A DNA stretch of 64,000 nt from Leptidea sinapis (GCF_905404315.1 NC_066268.1:11694001-11758000), one strand, 5' to 3'. Numbered from the stretch's first letter, positions 9,240 to 20,799 are shown. Notes: generated by a model not told the origin, from the sequence alone. Program-made: numbers and translations.

Positions 9240-9415
9240 ATTTATATATGAAAATTAATTGAAGTAGGCGTTACTTTGCGGAATTCCATAAATATCTAAA
9301 TGCTTTGAGTTTTCTTTAGTGTTAATTCCGCCATTATTTGTCTTCAAACAATTCGACACGTGTTTCGCCTCTACATGAGGCATCCTCAGGCGATGTTAAC
9401 TCGCCGGACAATTTT
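9240..9415 (-). repeat. Dispersed repeat with a hammerhead-ribozyme-like core
   Basis: On the minus strand, CTGAGGA (9389-9383) is followed by a stem GCCTC/GAGGC (9381-9377 with 9371-9367, loop ATGTA), then GAAA (9366-9363) within the self-complementary ACACGTGT, then C (9355). This order matches the conserved core of hammerhead ribozymes with a very short stem III, as known from Penelope-like elements. One extra base (U at 9382) separates CTGAGGA from stem II, so activity is uncertain. Further copies: 430-535, 24395-24970, 25195-25335, 30240-30540. Confidence 0.55.
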
Positions 9416-9824
9416 TTTTTTTGATATATTTATATACTACGATGCCGCAGATGCTCGTCGTATCGCTTCGCTCCGCTATTTGAGCGAAGCGAGGTAAACA
9501 TTCGAAAATGATCAAAGGATAGTGATACAATTAAAACTTATTGTGATTTGATCAATCGGCTCAATTCTTAAATAAATATAAATAGCGCGTGCTAATTTAG
9601 AATTATTTGTAAATCATGTTTGTTTTTAATTATAATAATTGAATCAAGTCGAAATTCAAAATTTTGTCTCGACAATAACCAAGAAAATTTTGAAAGCTTT
9701 CTATGAGTTCAATTTTTTTTTAAATCGGTCCAGAAATGGCCGAGAAACAATTTAACACAGAAATCAATTGGAGTCACCCGGTGGGAGCTCCGCTCAGCTT
9801 CACTTCGCTCAATTCTTTTATGAA

Positions 9825-9912
9825 AGAGGAGGGCAAGCGAACGATGTTAAGTTGATGTTCGCCGCCCACATTCTCTTGCAACACCAGACGTATCACAGGA
9901 GCGTTGGCAGCT
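9825..9912 (-). repeat. Short R2/LINE-tail fragment
   Basis: Plus-strand words aagaggagggcaagcga and ttctcttgcaacaccaga match the R2/LINE 3' end seen at 49207. It lies about 60 bases beyond the exon 3 donor. Confidence 0.6.
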
Positions 9913-9972
9913 CGTTAGAAAGGTGTACAAAAAGATAAGTGGTGAAAGTAACAAACAAAAAGATATAGTAAC

Positions 9973-10134
9973 CGGTTGTGGCTCCCGGTCCACAGGAGCA
10001 GGGCCTGCAGCTTGCTCCATGGCCCCAGTAGCCCCGCGAGCACAGGGAGCAGCCAGGCCCTCGACTTCGCCCCGGACACACACAGCGCCCCGTCGTCACC
10101 GAGCAAACCTTGCCGTCCCTACACGCGGGGCACG
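9973..10134 (-). CDS. wb: Laminin alpha chain, exon 3 (LE domain)
   Basis: A 162-base exon reading CPACRDGKVCSVTTGRC, then CSLCSRGYWGHGASC, then the opening CSCGPGATT of the next LE domain. All eight LE cysteines are present. The acceptor is ttgcag beside 10134; the donor is gttact at 9967-9972, a weak but valid GT. Phase 1 on both sides: the join to exon 4 creates a GAA codon (ATT-E-SCDMKSGEC). A tRNA-derived repeat starts about 50 bases upstream of the acceptor, and a LINE-tail fragment lies about 60 bases beyond the donor, so both splice sites are closely flanked by transposon DNA. Confidence 0.88.
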
Positions 10135-10184
10135 CTGCAACAATCAACAATTATTTATGAATTACACAAATAAAATTTGAAAAC

Positions 10185-10550
10185 AAAATTTTATGAACGA
10201 TGCGGGGCTCGAACCCGCGACTTCTTGCGTTCCGTGCGAGTGCTCTCCCAACTGAGCTAACCGTTCGAGTGACGTATCGTCATTAAATCTTGTATGCTTT
10301 GTTCAACTCACAGGTTATGGCTTCACCTACAGGTTCTGCTTTACAGTAATTGATAACCTGCTCAACCCCAATATTTGCATATTAGGAAATTGACTTGTGG
10401 TGTCGCTCTTGCAAATCCAAACAATTTGTTATGTTTTTAAAGTTACCCTCACTTCTGGAATTATTACACAAATAAAATATGAAAACAATTCCATTTGTGT
10501 ATTAATCCCAGAAGTGAGGGTGATCACTTTAAAAACATAATAAATTATTG
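10185..10550 (-). repeat. tRNA-derived SINE (family S1), fused head-to-head
   Basis: The minus strand from 10277 reads cgaacggttagctcagttgg (A box) and gggttcgagcccc (B box), with a 3' part gcatcgttca that pairs with the 5' part, so a tRNA-like cloverleaf is preserved. Beyond it (10427-10540) the body is present twice in inverted orientation (ccctcacttctgg and ccagaagtgaggg), forming a hairpin. Other copies: 11755-11960, 14570-14660, 38940-39165, 55300-55740. Confidence 0.75.
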
Positions 10551-11084
10551 ATAAATTAATTAAACTAAATACTTTTAAAAAAATTTAAAGTATCAACGAT
10601 CACCGCATTTTAGCATAATTATGTTATATTATTTTTTAACAACATGTCGGTTACGCTCTATTATATGTGGCGTAAGACATTTAACGTTAGTAGCACAGTA
10701 ATCAACCAAAATTACTTAAATAGTAGTTAATCTTAGCATAATCTTTGTTTTCGTTTTTATAATCATTAGACACCTAAAAATATACTGAGTTTAAGCTAAA
10801 ACAGCCCAATCCAAAAGTCAAGTTCGCGTTTTATCACCCTCAGCAAAAAATCCTTATTTTTATGTCTATTTGAATTATTAAGTATCTGCTCACAAATTGT
10901 GTGCACAAGTCTTATAATATTATTAGATATATCTATTAATATAATGAGATCGAACTTTTTATTTGTTTCTGCTGCTAAAATTGCTATTATTTTAATATTT
11001 TATGTAATAGTATAGTACCTATATTCCTAACATATTATTAAAAAAAGTAATGGAACCTTTAATAAAATATAATATATTATTTAA

Positions 11085-11397
11085 CAACAATAGTTACTCA
11101 ACGGGTCACCAGGGGGCTGCTGAAAATGAGCGTTGTGTTGGTATTATACCAACACAACATGACGCTGAGTGCTGAGAGTGAGTGAGGACAAAAAGCTCCT
11201 TCTGATAACAATAACTGATACATAGTACTTTTAAATTAAGAAAATCACTATAATATTGTGCATGTATATCATATATATTTTTTTTTAAGTTATTAGTACT
11301 CAATTATTTTTTACCTCTGTAAGTCTTATTACTCATATTATTCTGTGTGGTTTGTTTTTGTTATTAATAAAGTTTTCATTCATTCATAGGTTTACGC
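11085..11397 (+). mobile_element. LINE 3' end (family L3), tail CATT repeats
   Basis: Ends in tattaataaagttttcattcattcat, with an AATAAA signal followed by tandem CATT, the usual end of a Jockey-type element. Inverted copies: 25562-25870 and 53935-54120, all sharing ttacctctgtaag and the ctgctgaaaatgagcg-like upstream block. Confidence 0.65.
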
Positions 11398-11754
11398 AAG
11401 TAAAGTCTGAGTACAGTCGTTCTATAGAAATAAGACTCAGCCTGCAAGATCACAAACGACTACAGATATTAGGACTCGAAACAGTAAATATCAAAGTGAT
11501 CGTAGTAGAAGTATCGAGCCTTAAATCGTCAACTACTTACGTTTGATTATTTGATTGTAGATTAATAGAGACAAGGGTTGTGCTCTGCCACCTACTTGAG
11601 AAGCTGTTACAAAACGCATCTCGCAATAAGACCCATAGTGCCGATGATCACGTAGTGGACATTTTGAGTCCATTTTGTGCACCCGTGGACATCAATAGTG
11701 ACACAGTGTCAGTAATATCGTGCTCGTCATCACCGGCGCACCCCGCGCCCCCGC

Positions 11755-11960
11755 CCTGTCCAGCCGCGCACTACGAGCAGGTTATCAACTGTAAAGTAGA
11801 TCCTGTAGATGAACCCACAACCTGAGAGTTAAACAAGCATACAATAATTTATCAACGATACGTCACTAGAACTGTTGGCGTACTTGGAAAGAGCGCTCGC
11901 ACGGAAGTGGGTTCGTGTCCCGCATAGTTCATAAAACTTTGTTTTCAAATTTTATTTGCT
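11755..11960 (+). repeat. Degenerate tRNA-derived SINE copy (family S1)
   Basis: Shares gagcaggttatcaactgtaa, gatacgtcac and the end ttgttttcaaattttatttg with the copies at 55300-55740. The tRNA part is decayed (acttggaaagagcgctcgca; gggttcgtgtcccgcat). Confidence 0.65.
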
Positions 11961-11993
11961 GAAGTATGAGAAGCAGTGATAAATGTAACATAC

Positions 11994-12165
11994 GTAGACA
12001 GCCGGTGGGTCCAAAGCCATAATAGCCGGGAAGGCAGCGATCGCAGCGCGCGCCCGTGACGCCGGCTGCGCATGCGCACAGCCCGGACACTGGGTCGCAT
12101 GCCGCCGTACCGGCACCGCACTCGCACCGCCGACACTGTCCTCGCTCCAGACCCCAGTACCCTTC
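11994..12165 (-). CDS. wb: Laminin alpha chain, exon 2 (end of one LE domain plus a full LE domain)
   Basis: The exon begins EGYWGLERGQC, which closes the LE domain started in exon 1. It then carries a complete eight-cysteine LE unit from CECGAGTAACDP through CDRCLPGYYG to GPTGC. The acceptor is ttgcag next to 12165 and the donor is gtatgt at 11988-11993. Length is 172 bases: phase 0 in, phase 1 out, and the split codon with exon 3 gives proline (GCL-P-CPAC). The exon is far richer in G and C than its surroundings. It is separated from exon 1 by a 6 kb intron full of repeats. Confidence 0.88.
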
Positions 12166-12254
12166 CTGCAAGCAATTATAACTTTGATACAATAGACATA
12201 ATTATTATATTTAAGTACCCTCTTAGAAACGAACAGTCATTTCATAATGTGTCA

Positions 12255-12490
12255 TAATAGTATATTACGCACCTAAGGAGAAAAGTAGGTTAATATTCCG
12301 CGGGTGGCAATGTCCTACTTATCTCACGTGGTGTGTATACGATTTTTTTCTCTTCTGGATGAAAAGCTCGCTTTTAGTCCCTGGTACGAGGGACAAAAGT
12401 CGTCTTGCCGGGAGAGAATCGGCCACTTTTGTCCCTCATACCAGGGACTTAAAAACAGCCTTCCATCGAGGTGGGAAAAAAAAATATTTA
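12255..12490. repeat. Dispersed hairpin-bearing repeat (family H1)
   Basis: Begins atagtatattacgcaccta. The middle carries inverted arms (tttagtccctggtacgaggg against ccctcataccagggact) around a 20-30 base spacer. A second copy with the same layout is at 19017-19262. Confidence 0.75.
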
Positions 12491-13498
12491 TTTAAATAGT
12501 AAACCTACAGTTTCCTCTATTTTGACTAGATTTAAGTAAGAAGGTAGGTTGCAGCGAGTACGCTAAGATAGCTTGGGCACTTCATAATGGGCTTTATGAC
12601 AATCATAATTATTGACTACTGAAGAATAAAAAAAAAACTATAGCATTTAACTGAAGGACTAATCAATGTCAATAACGTCACTGCTCAGTAATCACCACCG
12701 AGTAAGATGAAGTTTTAGTTGGCATAATTCGCGATATCAATGATTTTTGAGATGTCACGCCATAAGCTGTCACCATTTCACACATGAGATTGCATAAAAT
12801 AACTTAATATTATAAAAAGGAAACATTTGTGATTTTGTATGTATGTTTGTATTGTTTTCACACAAACACTACTGGGCTGATATCAAAAATTCTTTCACTA
12901 TTAGAAAGCTGCATCTTCACTGAATAACAGAGGCTATATAACATTTAAAAAAATATAGGGATCCCTAATAAACATGCAGTAATATAACCCAAGGTGTGAA
13001 AAAATTAGTCATAAAAAATCTGACATCGCGTGCGCTGCGGAAACTATTGATATAACTATAATATTGTAAAACAAAAAAATCAGCGACGGAATTCGCGCTG
13101 CGCCAACAACACAGACGAATTGTTACGCAAATAATAGACACAATTATTCCGCGTTCTTGGGGAGTGTATCGCTTCATGGTTTGTTCACTTGTATTCTGCA
13201 TCTGTATAGTCCATAAATGTCAAAACAGATTCAAATCTGTTTGATACCCATTTTGTTGATCTACACGCAAAAAGGATCAGGAGTTAGCTGTTTTTCTTGA
13301 TTTGACATGACTTACGTAATAGCCTTAATAGACTGACGCAGTGTCTGGTAGCGGACCGTATTCGATGGTATGTCGCATTGTCCATCTCTCAAACTTATTA
13401 TTATTACCGTCCGAAGGCGCCCACTAGACCGGCCTATGGTCCGGCCGTACCAAATCTGACATGTGTTCAGGCTATTATTGTTCCCCGTATTTCACTAC

Positions 13499-13825
13499 AC
13501 GTTGTTGACTCGACTACTTGAGCAAGTGAAGAGTCCTCACTGTTTCTTGCAAATAAATATATTATTATAATTATTGTCACGCACACTAAAGTATTAAATC
13601 TGGCTTGCTTTTATCACGGTCGAGTCTTTTTTTACTCGTCCGTGGATTTTATCGGTTGTCTAACAGCAAGATACCTCTATCTAGACGTATAAATTATCTA
13701 AGAAATAACGTTGTTTACGGTCTTAGAATACGTTTTCGGTTTATAATTTTATTTCTTTTTCTAGACCTAGACGGACTAGTAGAGCCGAAATCCTCGCTTG
13801 CTCAAGTAGTCGTGTCTACAACATA
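13499..13825. repeat. Fold-back element with an M1 MITE remnant inside
   Basis: cgactacttgagcaagtgaa near 13512 is matched inverted by ttgctcaagtagtcgtgt near 13799. Between them, 13565-13697 resembles an inverted M1 MITE with its tatctagacgtataaat end, itself interrupted. Confidence 0.6.
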
Positions 13826-14569
13826 CGAGAGTAAAGAGTGGCAGAGTAGTGAATACAGACAACAATAACTTACGACGACGCTAACATAAGTCTCGTTATT
13901 TAAACCCTAATATTTTTATTAACATTAGATATTAATTATATTATGTCAAATATTTGTTATGCCTGAAAAGGGCGGCAAAGTATTAAATGCTTCAGTTTGC
14001 CCATAAAAGCAAAAAATATCTTGTATTTAAATCACATAAGGAAAGATGTCGCTCAGCGGGTTTTTTGCATTACAATTTATTGCAAACATTAAACATATCT
14101 AGTAAAAAGGTGTAAAACTAATCTACTATTAATAAGCCCCACACAATTCTAACGATGCTTAACGCAACTTAAAATTTCACAACCAAGCCATGAGTCTGTA
14201 TTTGAAATGCCACAGATTGCGCTCAGTCATGTCCCGGTGACATTTGTCAGCAAATAAACATGATTTATGTATCGCTGACCTATCTCATTAGTGATGGGAT
14301 TCCATTACGATAATAATGTAAGTTGCGATTTTACACAATCGATGCATCACAACTATATTAAAACTTTTACTAGTATTTTATTACCTATGCAAGTTACTCA
14401 GACTTATGATTTTCTATGCTTTTATCTATACAATATGTTATAAAATTGAACAGTATTTTGTTTAAATACGCTTATTTCTGGATCTGCTAGTATATTTGGA
14501 ATAATTACTTTTTAAACAATTTGTAATTCTTTAAAGTGATAACCCTCCCTTTTGAAAAAAATATTATAT

Positions 14570-14660
14570 TTGAAAACAAAATTTATGAACGATGTGACTC
14601 GAGGTTGCGAGTTCGAGTTTTTTTTTTATACAATAGATAGTTTGATGAGGATTAGGGTAG
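14570..14660 (-). repeat. tRNA-derived SINE fragment (family S1)
   Basis: gaaaacaaaatttatgaacg followed by a decayed B-box region. Only the tRNA 3' side is left. Confidence 0.45.
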
Positions 14661-16689
14661 ACTAGTATTTGGCAACACCTCTAGGTTAGCCTTGAATATT
14701 TATCTTTGTAAATAAGTCGGAAGAATAAGCGATCCCAAGCTGTTTTATGGCGTGTATTGGCGTAATGGTTAGTGAAGAAAATATTATTTGATTCATTCAG
14801 CTTAGTACATCTAAAATTATCCGCGATACTACATACATATATACAAGCCACAAAGATATTTATGAAGAATAAACAAGAAACCATGGGGAACAGTTATAAA
14901 TGAATTGATAATTCAGATTGATTGTTAAGGTGTAAAATTTAAAGATTTAACTATCAACATTGTTTTTTTTATGTCAGTTATAACTTGATGTTAAGCGATC
15001 GCCATTTGTCCACTACATTACTAATAAGGAGCCGCTGGTCCAGATTTTACTTAAAACTTCGAGTACTGGCCTCATATTTTGCAATTCACACTGTCATCAG
15101 AATTTGTCTTGAAGATTTTAAACACATGCGGAAAAACTTACAATTTTATAGAGTCTGCAATATATATGAAAATATTACTTTATTTTTAGTACAATTATAG
15201 TATAATACTAAGTATTCTGAGACTCCATTTGTGATTAATCTGATAATAAATCTTATAAGTACTACATTGATCCATTAACCTGAACCTTTAGCATTATTTG
15301 AATAGCTTATTCATAGCAATGTTTACCACAATATTAACCTAAACTAATACTTAAATTAAATTACCGTAACTTGTCATTAAAAACAATAAAATAGACTTAT
15401 GGCTCTAGATGTTGCAAGACGATATTGTAACTCTTGTTTTAGTTAAATAAAAAAAAAATCTCATATAGCCTTTACAACTACAATTATCTGGATATGTATG
15501 TATATACAGCTAATTGGGACATTCTAGCTCAAGTCTTGGACGGACAAACGCAATTTGAAGTCATCGAGCTTCTATTACATTACGCCTTAGGTTTTTTGAT
15601 GATTGATAAATTACAACATAGTAATCAATATTTTCTTTCTAATATTAGTCCGTAGTGTTAATTACATAATAATAAATAGAACTTTAATTATATCTACGTA
15701 TTTCTTTAATTTGCTCTCATTACAATATCGTTTTCACTGGACTACTTCCATAGGAAGATTATAATATTTTGTTTTATTAATGGAGGAGGAGAGGACAAAA
15801 GGAGTTGAATAAAATTGAAGTTTCAAGCTTGTTATAAAATATGTGTCACACATACATAGTTATAGCGGAAACTGCGCCAGCGGACTAAGGAGCGAAATTC
15901 CCGTCAGAAAAATAATTTTAGTTATTCTCAAGTCGCGTCTAAGGAAATATTACTTCAACAATTACAATTAAATATGCGGGCATAAAATAATTACAGTGCT
16001 GAATGTTATCTATAAGTATTCACAAATTCATAATTAAATAATTCATGATTACAAAGTTTTTGTGAAACAAAGTGAATTTTACTTTATTATTATTTAAAAG
16101 ATGACCCCTGAAAGATCTAGGAGTTTAGAACAATTATGATAGAATACTCCGAAATTTTTACACAAATCGCAAAGCAAAAATAAGACTAGAGGAAGAGGGT
16201 AAGGAAATAAAACTGGAATAAGGTGTACAGCGGCGGGACCTTATTTAACCAAAACTATTTACGTCAATCCTTTCCTGGATTGGGAAAACTGTTTATTGGT
16301 TATCAACGGAGGGTATTTTCGTCATCAAGCAAAGAATTGCGACCTTGACAAAGTTAGCCGCAAAGCAGGCTAACAATGAATATACAAAAAACAAAAGCCA
16401 ATGACCTATGAAAACAAAGAACCTATTTGCGTAAATAATAGGCCAATAGAATAAATGGATGAAAACCTCTATCTCGTTGAAGTTATCTCGCCAAAAGACT
16501 CAACATCAAAAGGAATGGCTGGACGCATAGGGAATGCATGGAAACAATACTGGAGTCTGAGGGACATTATGAAAAACAGAGACATGAAGTTGCCAAACCT
16601 TGGGTACTACTAAAGTTCACATCAAAAATCTTGCAACTTGCCATAATTCCATAGAAAAAAGAATGATGGGGAAATAGATCTGACAGAAT

Positions 16690-16975
16690 TAGATTGGAAA
16701 CAAATAAGAAACAAACTATAACAAAAGATGTAACAGTAACCACCAGACAATTAAAATGGAAATGAACAGGGCATACAATCAGGGGACACAAAAATGCTCA
16801 TATTCTATAATGTACTGGCAAACAAGTAACAAAAGAAGGAAGCTAGTTAGGCTCACAAGAAGATGGGTTGGCTAAATAAGGCCACAGCAGGTACATGGTC
16901 AAGACTGGCTTGTGATAGAGGAACATGGTCACACTTGGAGGACGCCTTTGTCCAAAAGAGGCACACAGACGTATG
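16690..16975 (+). mobile_element. Old RTE-like LINE remnant
   Basis: Plus-strand frames give QLKWK-TGH, then RRTRRWVG, then TAGTWSRLACDRGTWSHLED and AFVQKRHTD. These correspond to the end of RTE reverse transcriptases (KWQWAGH ... GRP--RW-D ... W--L-EA-V). Many stops; clearly dead. Confidence 0.6.
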
Positions 16976-17569
16976 TTAAGGCAGAAGACTAGTTTGAGCT
17001 TTTGTTTATATTTTATTGTTTTGTTTCTGTTTATATTATAAAAGGCTTTATTATTATTATATATTTTATATATATAAATTTCCTGTGTATTTATGGATTA
17101 AGGGGGCAAACATCTGCGGGTCAAGTGATGTATGTAAAGTGATGACCAGCGCCGATACCGACACTCTTAAAACACCAGAGGAAATACAATCACATTGCCC
17201 TTCTTTTTGTACGAGTGTTTATTGTATGATACGCTTGAAATAATTGATCAATGTTATCACCTTTTGTAGTCATCGATATAGCAATTAAAAAAACATCATC
17301 GATATCAGGAAGCGCTACCGTCCCCTCACTAAAGGTGTGAAGGTGTAAATTGGCGCTAAAGTCAATAAATGCCTCGATGTGGCACTCGCATTAGATCTAA
17401 TCGGTGTCGTTTGTTTTGCTGAATGCCACCCAGACATTTGTACTGTCCATTGTGACTTTATAATAGCAAGTGATATTCAAATATATTATATTATATTCTC
17501 TTGAAACTTCTACTTGTGAAATGCAAAGAGGATATAAATACTACTTAATAAGAAGCGGGACTGAAATTT

Positions 17570-17800
17570 AGTTTAGTATGAAACGTAAGATTTGACATAA
17601 GTTTGAAATAGTAGTTATTACAGTATGGCGATTGGGGGCGAAGTAAAATACGCCTAAGTTTGAAAGCGAACAGTTGCTTTAAACGTAGTGAATTTCGGCT
17701 ATCTCCGCATTTTACAAGATTATATACGTCATCTATCAATCTATTAATGACTGCACGATTCATACAATCGAGTGAATCGCCTTTTTCTTAGAGAGTTTCG
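17570..17800. repeat. Two-copy dispersed repeat (family D1)
   Basis: tttgacataagtttgaaata, the block around gaacagttgc and the block caatcgagtga recur at 39890-40165. Not assigned to a class. Confidence 0.6.
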
Positions 17801-18065
17801 CTAGGTGGTGAAATGCCTTATATTTAAATCTGTTTAATTTAAAACTTGAAGCTTATACAGCTTATTTCCTTCGGTGATAGATTACAAAAAAAAAGTTGCA
17901 CGTAATACGCGTACATTAAAATGTGTAATGTTTTTTGTAAGGATCCTAGGTGACCGATTAATACCGGCGCCCAAATACAATAATAATACACATTCAGTAT
18001 AAATAAAACAAGGGCCTGCTTCGTAAATCTGCATAGTTCTAGGAGGATCTATTATGCCCCATATG

Positions 18066-18186
18066 ACTGAAGCAAGTCAAGGACAAGATCGCCGGAGTAG
18101 GTTGGATGAGGGCAGTGCAGGACCGATCGTCATGGCGATCTTTGGGGGAGGCTTTTGTCCAGCAGTGGACGTCTTGCGGCTGAAAT
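18066..18186 (+). mobile_element. RTE-like LINE extreme 3' end beside a laminin splice donor
   Basis: ggttggatgagggcagtgca through ggggaggcttttgtccagca and ctgaaatgg: the terminal RTE segment. It stops about 15 bases short of the donor of laminin exon 1. Confidence 0.75.
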
Positions 18187-18206
18187 GGAAGGTTTGTTTG
18201 ACGTAC

Positions 18207-18313
18207 CGCGCAAGTATCACATGCGCGTCCGGTGACGTGGGGTTTGCAGCGACACTGCCCGCTCCGGATGTCACACACGTTGCTCTCCGCGCCGCTCCGG
18301 GAGCAGTTGCAGC
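18207..18313 (-). CDS. wb: Laminin alpha chain, exon 1 of those seen here (LE domain, first half)
   Basis: The 107-base exon encodes the first six cysteines of a laminin-type EGF-like domain (CNCSRSGAESNVC, then QCRCKPHVTGRACDTC). The acceptor is ttccag at 18314-18319 and the donor is gtacgt at 18201-18206. It enters with two bases of a split codon and leaves in phase 0, matching the next exon, whose EGYWG continues the loop after the seventh cysteine. Laminin alpha chains are secreted basement-membrane proteins that trimerise with beta and gamma chains and bind integrins. No exon upstream of this one was found in the rest of the window, so the N-terminal LN domain is missing or far away. The symbol wb is a best guess based on the RGD in the L4 domain; LanA is the alternative. 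Confidence 0.85.
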
Positions 18314-18451
18314 CTGGAACAATATAAACAATATTTATAATAAAAATTTGATGTATGTCTTTTCAAGCTGATCCTTGGCTTTTACCGGCTCGACAAAATA
18401 ACAACAAACAATTCGAGAGGGGCTAAGATATGAATTATTTACATTTTTATT

Positions 18452-18765
18452 TTTATAAAAATAAGGAACGAGACGAGCAGGACGTTCAATTGATGGTAGC
18501 TGATACGCCTTGCCATTTACAATTCAGTGCCATTCAGGATTCTCGAAAAATCCAAATAGTCTGAGTGGCACTACCAATGCGCTCGTCACCTTGAGACAAG
18601 ATGTTAAGGCTCATTTGCCCAGTAATTTCACTAGCTACGGTGCCCTTCAGACCGAAACACAATAATGTTTACACATTACTGCTTCTCGGTAGAAATAGGC
18701 GCCGTTGTTGTACCCACAATCTAGCCGGCATCCTGTGCAAAGGAGCCTCCAATTGCTTAGATACT
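18452..18765 (-). repeat. Repeat R1 copy, nearly complete
   Basis: Runs (plus strand) from tttttataaaaataagg through the internal inverted words to ctagccggcatcctgtgcaa and ggagcctcc. Both family ends are present. Confidence 0.8.
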
Positions 18766-19016
18766 AAGATGTTCGTTTCTATACTGCGAACTAAAGTATC
18801 TTTTTATAATAATGAAAAGACACAACAGCTCAGTAAGAATTGTAAGATTTGCCGTCGTAGAAGTTACGAAGAAGAACACGCGACGCGCGACATAAGTGAG
18901 AGTGCTCAAGTTAAATATTACAAAATATACTGTTCCATTAAATTAAAAAAAAAATATCTTTGTTTAAGAGCTTACTGACGGTGTCAGTGTCAAACTAGAA
19001 TAGAGATACGGCCAAA

Positions 19017-19262
19017 TAATAGTATATTACGCACCTAGGGAGAAAAGAAGGTCATTTTCGCGATTGTCATAGATGAATGTTCCACGGGTGGCAATGTCCT
19101 ACTTATATCACGTGGTGCGTATACGATTTTTTTCCCACCTGGATAAAAGCTCACTTTTAGTTCCTGGTACGAGGGACAAAAGTGAGAAAGGTGAGAATCG
19201 GCCAGTTTTGTTCCCCGTACCAGGGACTAAAAGCGAGCTTTTCATCAAGGTGTGAAAAAAAG
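19017..19262. repeat. Dispersed hairpin-bearing repeat, second copy (family H1)
   Basis: Same start (atagtatattacgcaccta) and same layout as 12255-12490. The inverted arms aaagctcacttttagttcct and gggactaaaagcgagcttt are about 40 bases each. Confidence 0.75.
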
Positions 19263-19654
19263 TCATTTAATTCTTTTTTATTCAAAATAATCATTTAAAA
19301 GTGGTCAACGTGTCAAGAATCTGCTCCGATCTGCACAGCCAATCTGTGAGTGTGATGATAATCTTTGTAGGGTATTTAAATATAAGTGATACTGTTATGA
19401 AAAGTGTTTCAAAGAAATTTATTTTACAAATTTATAGCGCACGATAATTGGCACAATTTCACCTTAGTACTTCCCAGTACAGATAAGAATACGCCAGAAA
19501 GGTCACTAAGTTGGTTATACTGGCTGTAACTTTTGAAAATGATTCATATCAGATAATCTCATAACAGAATATCAGCCTTGTGCTTTACGGGGCATAAAAA
19601 GAATAGGGACTAAGGCTACTAAGGGCATTTAGCAGTGGGTGGTTTCCTTGCACA

Positions 19655-19825
19655 GAATGCTGGCTAGATTATGGGTACCAAAACGGCGCCTTTTTTTGCC
19701 GTGAAGCAGTAATGTGTTAGCATTATTGTGTATCAGGCTTAAGGGTGCAGCTAGCGAAATTACTGGGCAAATTTTAACATCTTATGTCTCATGGTGACAT
19801 TCGAATTTTTGGATTTTTCAAGATT
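19655..19825 (+). repeat. Repeat R1 fragment
   Basis: Starts near agattatgggtacc and stops at tggatttttcaaga; the inner hairpin and 3' end are gone. Confidence 0.7.
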
Positions 19826-20799
19826 TTTTATTTTTATTTTTATTTTATTAAAATTCAACAACAAACTCATTGTTATTAAAAAAATATGATAATTGCAAGT
19901 GACAACAAATATTTGTACAAATCGTCATATACTAGATCAAAACATACGGTACGGCGCGGGCGCTGTTTCTCAGGGTTCCGGAATGCAGAATTTAATTAAG
20001 GTTATCTAAGTTAGTTGTACATGCGATTCTACAAGAGAATTATCTAAATGGTTGTGTTCGAGCGAGTATCGGATAAGACGGTGGCACGTTTGATCTCACG
20101 GCAGCTGTGTCTGGCAGACCGGTCAAATCTCTTACTAATAGATAACGAGATAGAATTAACAAATTTACCAGTGTCAATATTGTTTGTAGCCTATTTAACA
20201 ATAGTAGGTATAGTATGATACAAGTGAGCGTAGTTGATCATAAGACACGAGGCTCTGGGTTGCAGCCCGAGCAGTAGGCGAGGGCGTTATTCAGCCGAGT
20301 GTCTAGTGAGCAAGTTGCTCACGAGTTTCATACGCACTGTTTCAACATACTTGCAAGGAAAAACGCGGCGAAGTGCGAGTCGTACTCGCCCATGAAGGGT
20401 TCCGTCGCAGCAATTAACATAATATTATTTAACTTTGATCGATGTTTTAATAATAGTGTATTTTCTTAAAATTAATTTATTTATGACGTATTAAAAAGTA
20501 AAACTACTTACTAGATCTCGTTCAAACCAATTTTCGGTGGAAGTTTGCATTCCATCATAATATATTTTTTAGTTTGAAATTAAAAACCTCAATCAGCTTT
20601 ACCTATCCATAGATAACCCCCATACGTATGGGTTTGATGAAATTTTTTTTTGTGTTTATGTTCTAAGTATGGCGATCCCCCGAAATTTGTTGTTTTTTCT
20701 TATATGGTTTTTTGAAAATCTTAATGTGGTACACAGAATACATCTACTTACCAAGTTTCAACAGTATAGTTCTTATAGTTTCGAAAAGAAGTGGCTGTG

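Larger units (their letters stand above)
10135..11993. other. Laminin intron 2: tRNA-derived SINEs and a LINE tail
   Basis: Contains the tRNA-headed SINE at 10185-10550 (including a fold-back), an AT-rich stretch with no recognised content (10555-11080), a LINE 3' end (11085-11397), a short unassigned ORF (11580-11825, end of reading frame overlapping SINE sequence), and a second degenerate tRNA-like SINE (11755-11960). Confidence 0.6.
12166..18206. other. Laminin intron 1: 6 kb, old repeats
   Basis: Recognised contents: a hairpin repeat (12255-12490), a fold-back around 13499-13825 with M1 sequence inside, a SINE fragment (14570-14660), an old RTE fragment (16690-16975), a two-copy repeat (17570-17800) and an RTE tail next to the exon 1 donor (18066-18186). 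Stretches 12500-13490, 13830-14560, 14665-16680 and 17000-17565 are AT-rich and show nothing I can name. Confidence 0.5.
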
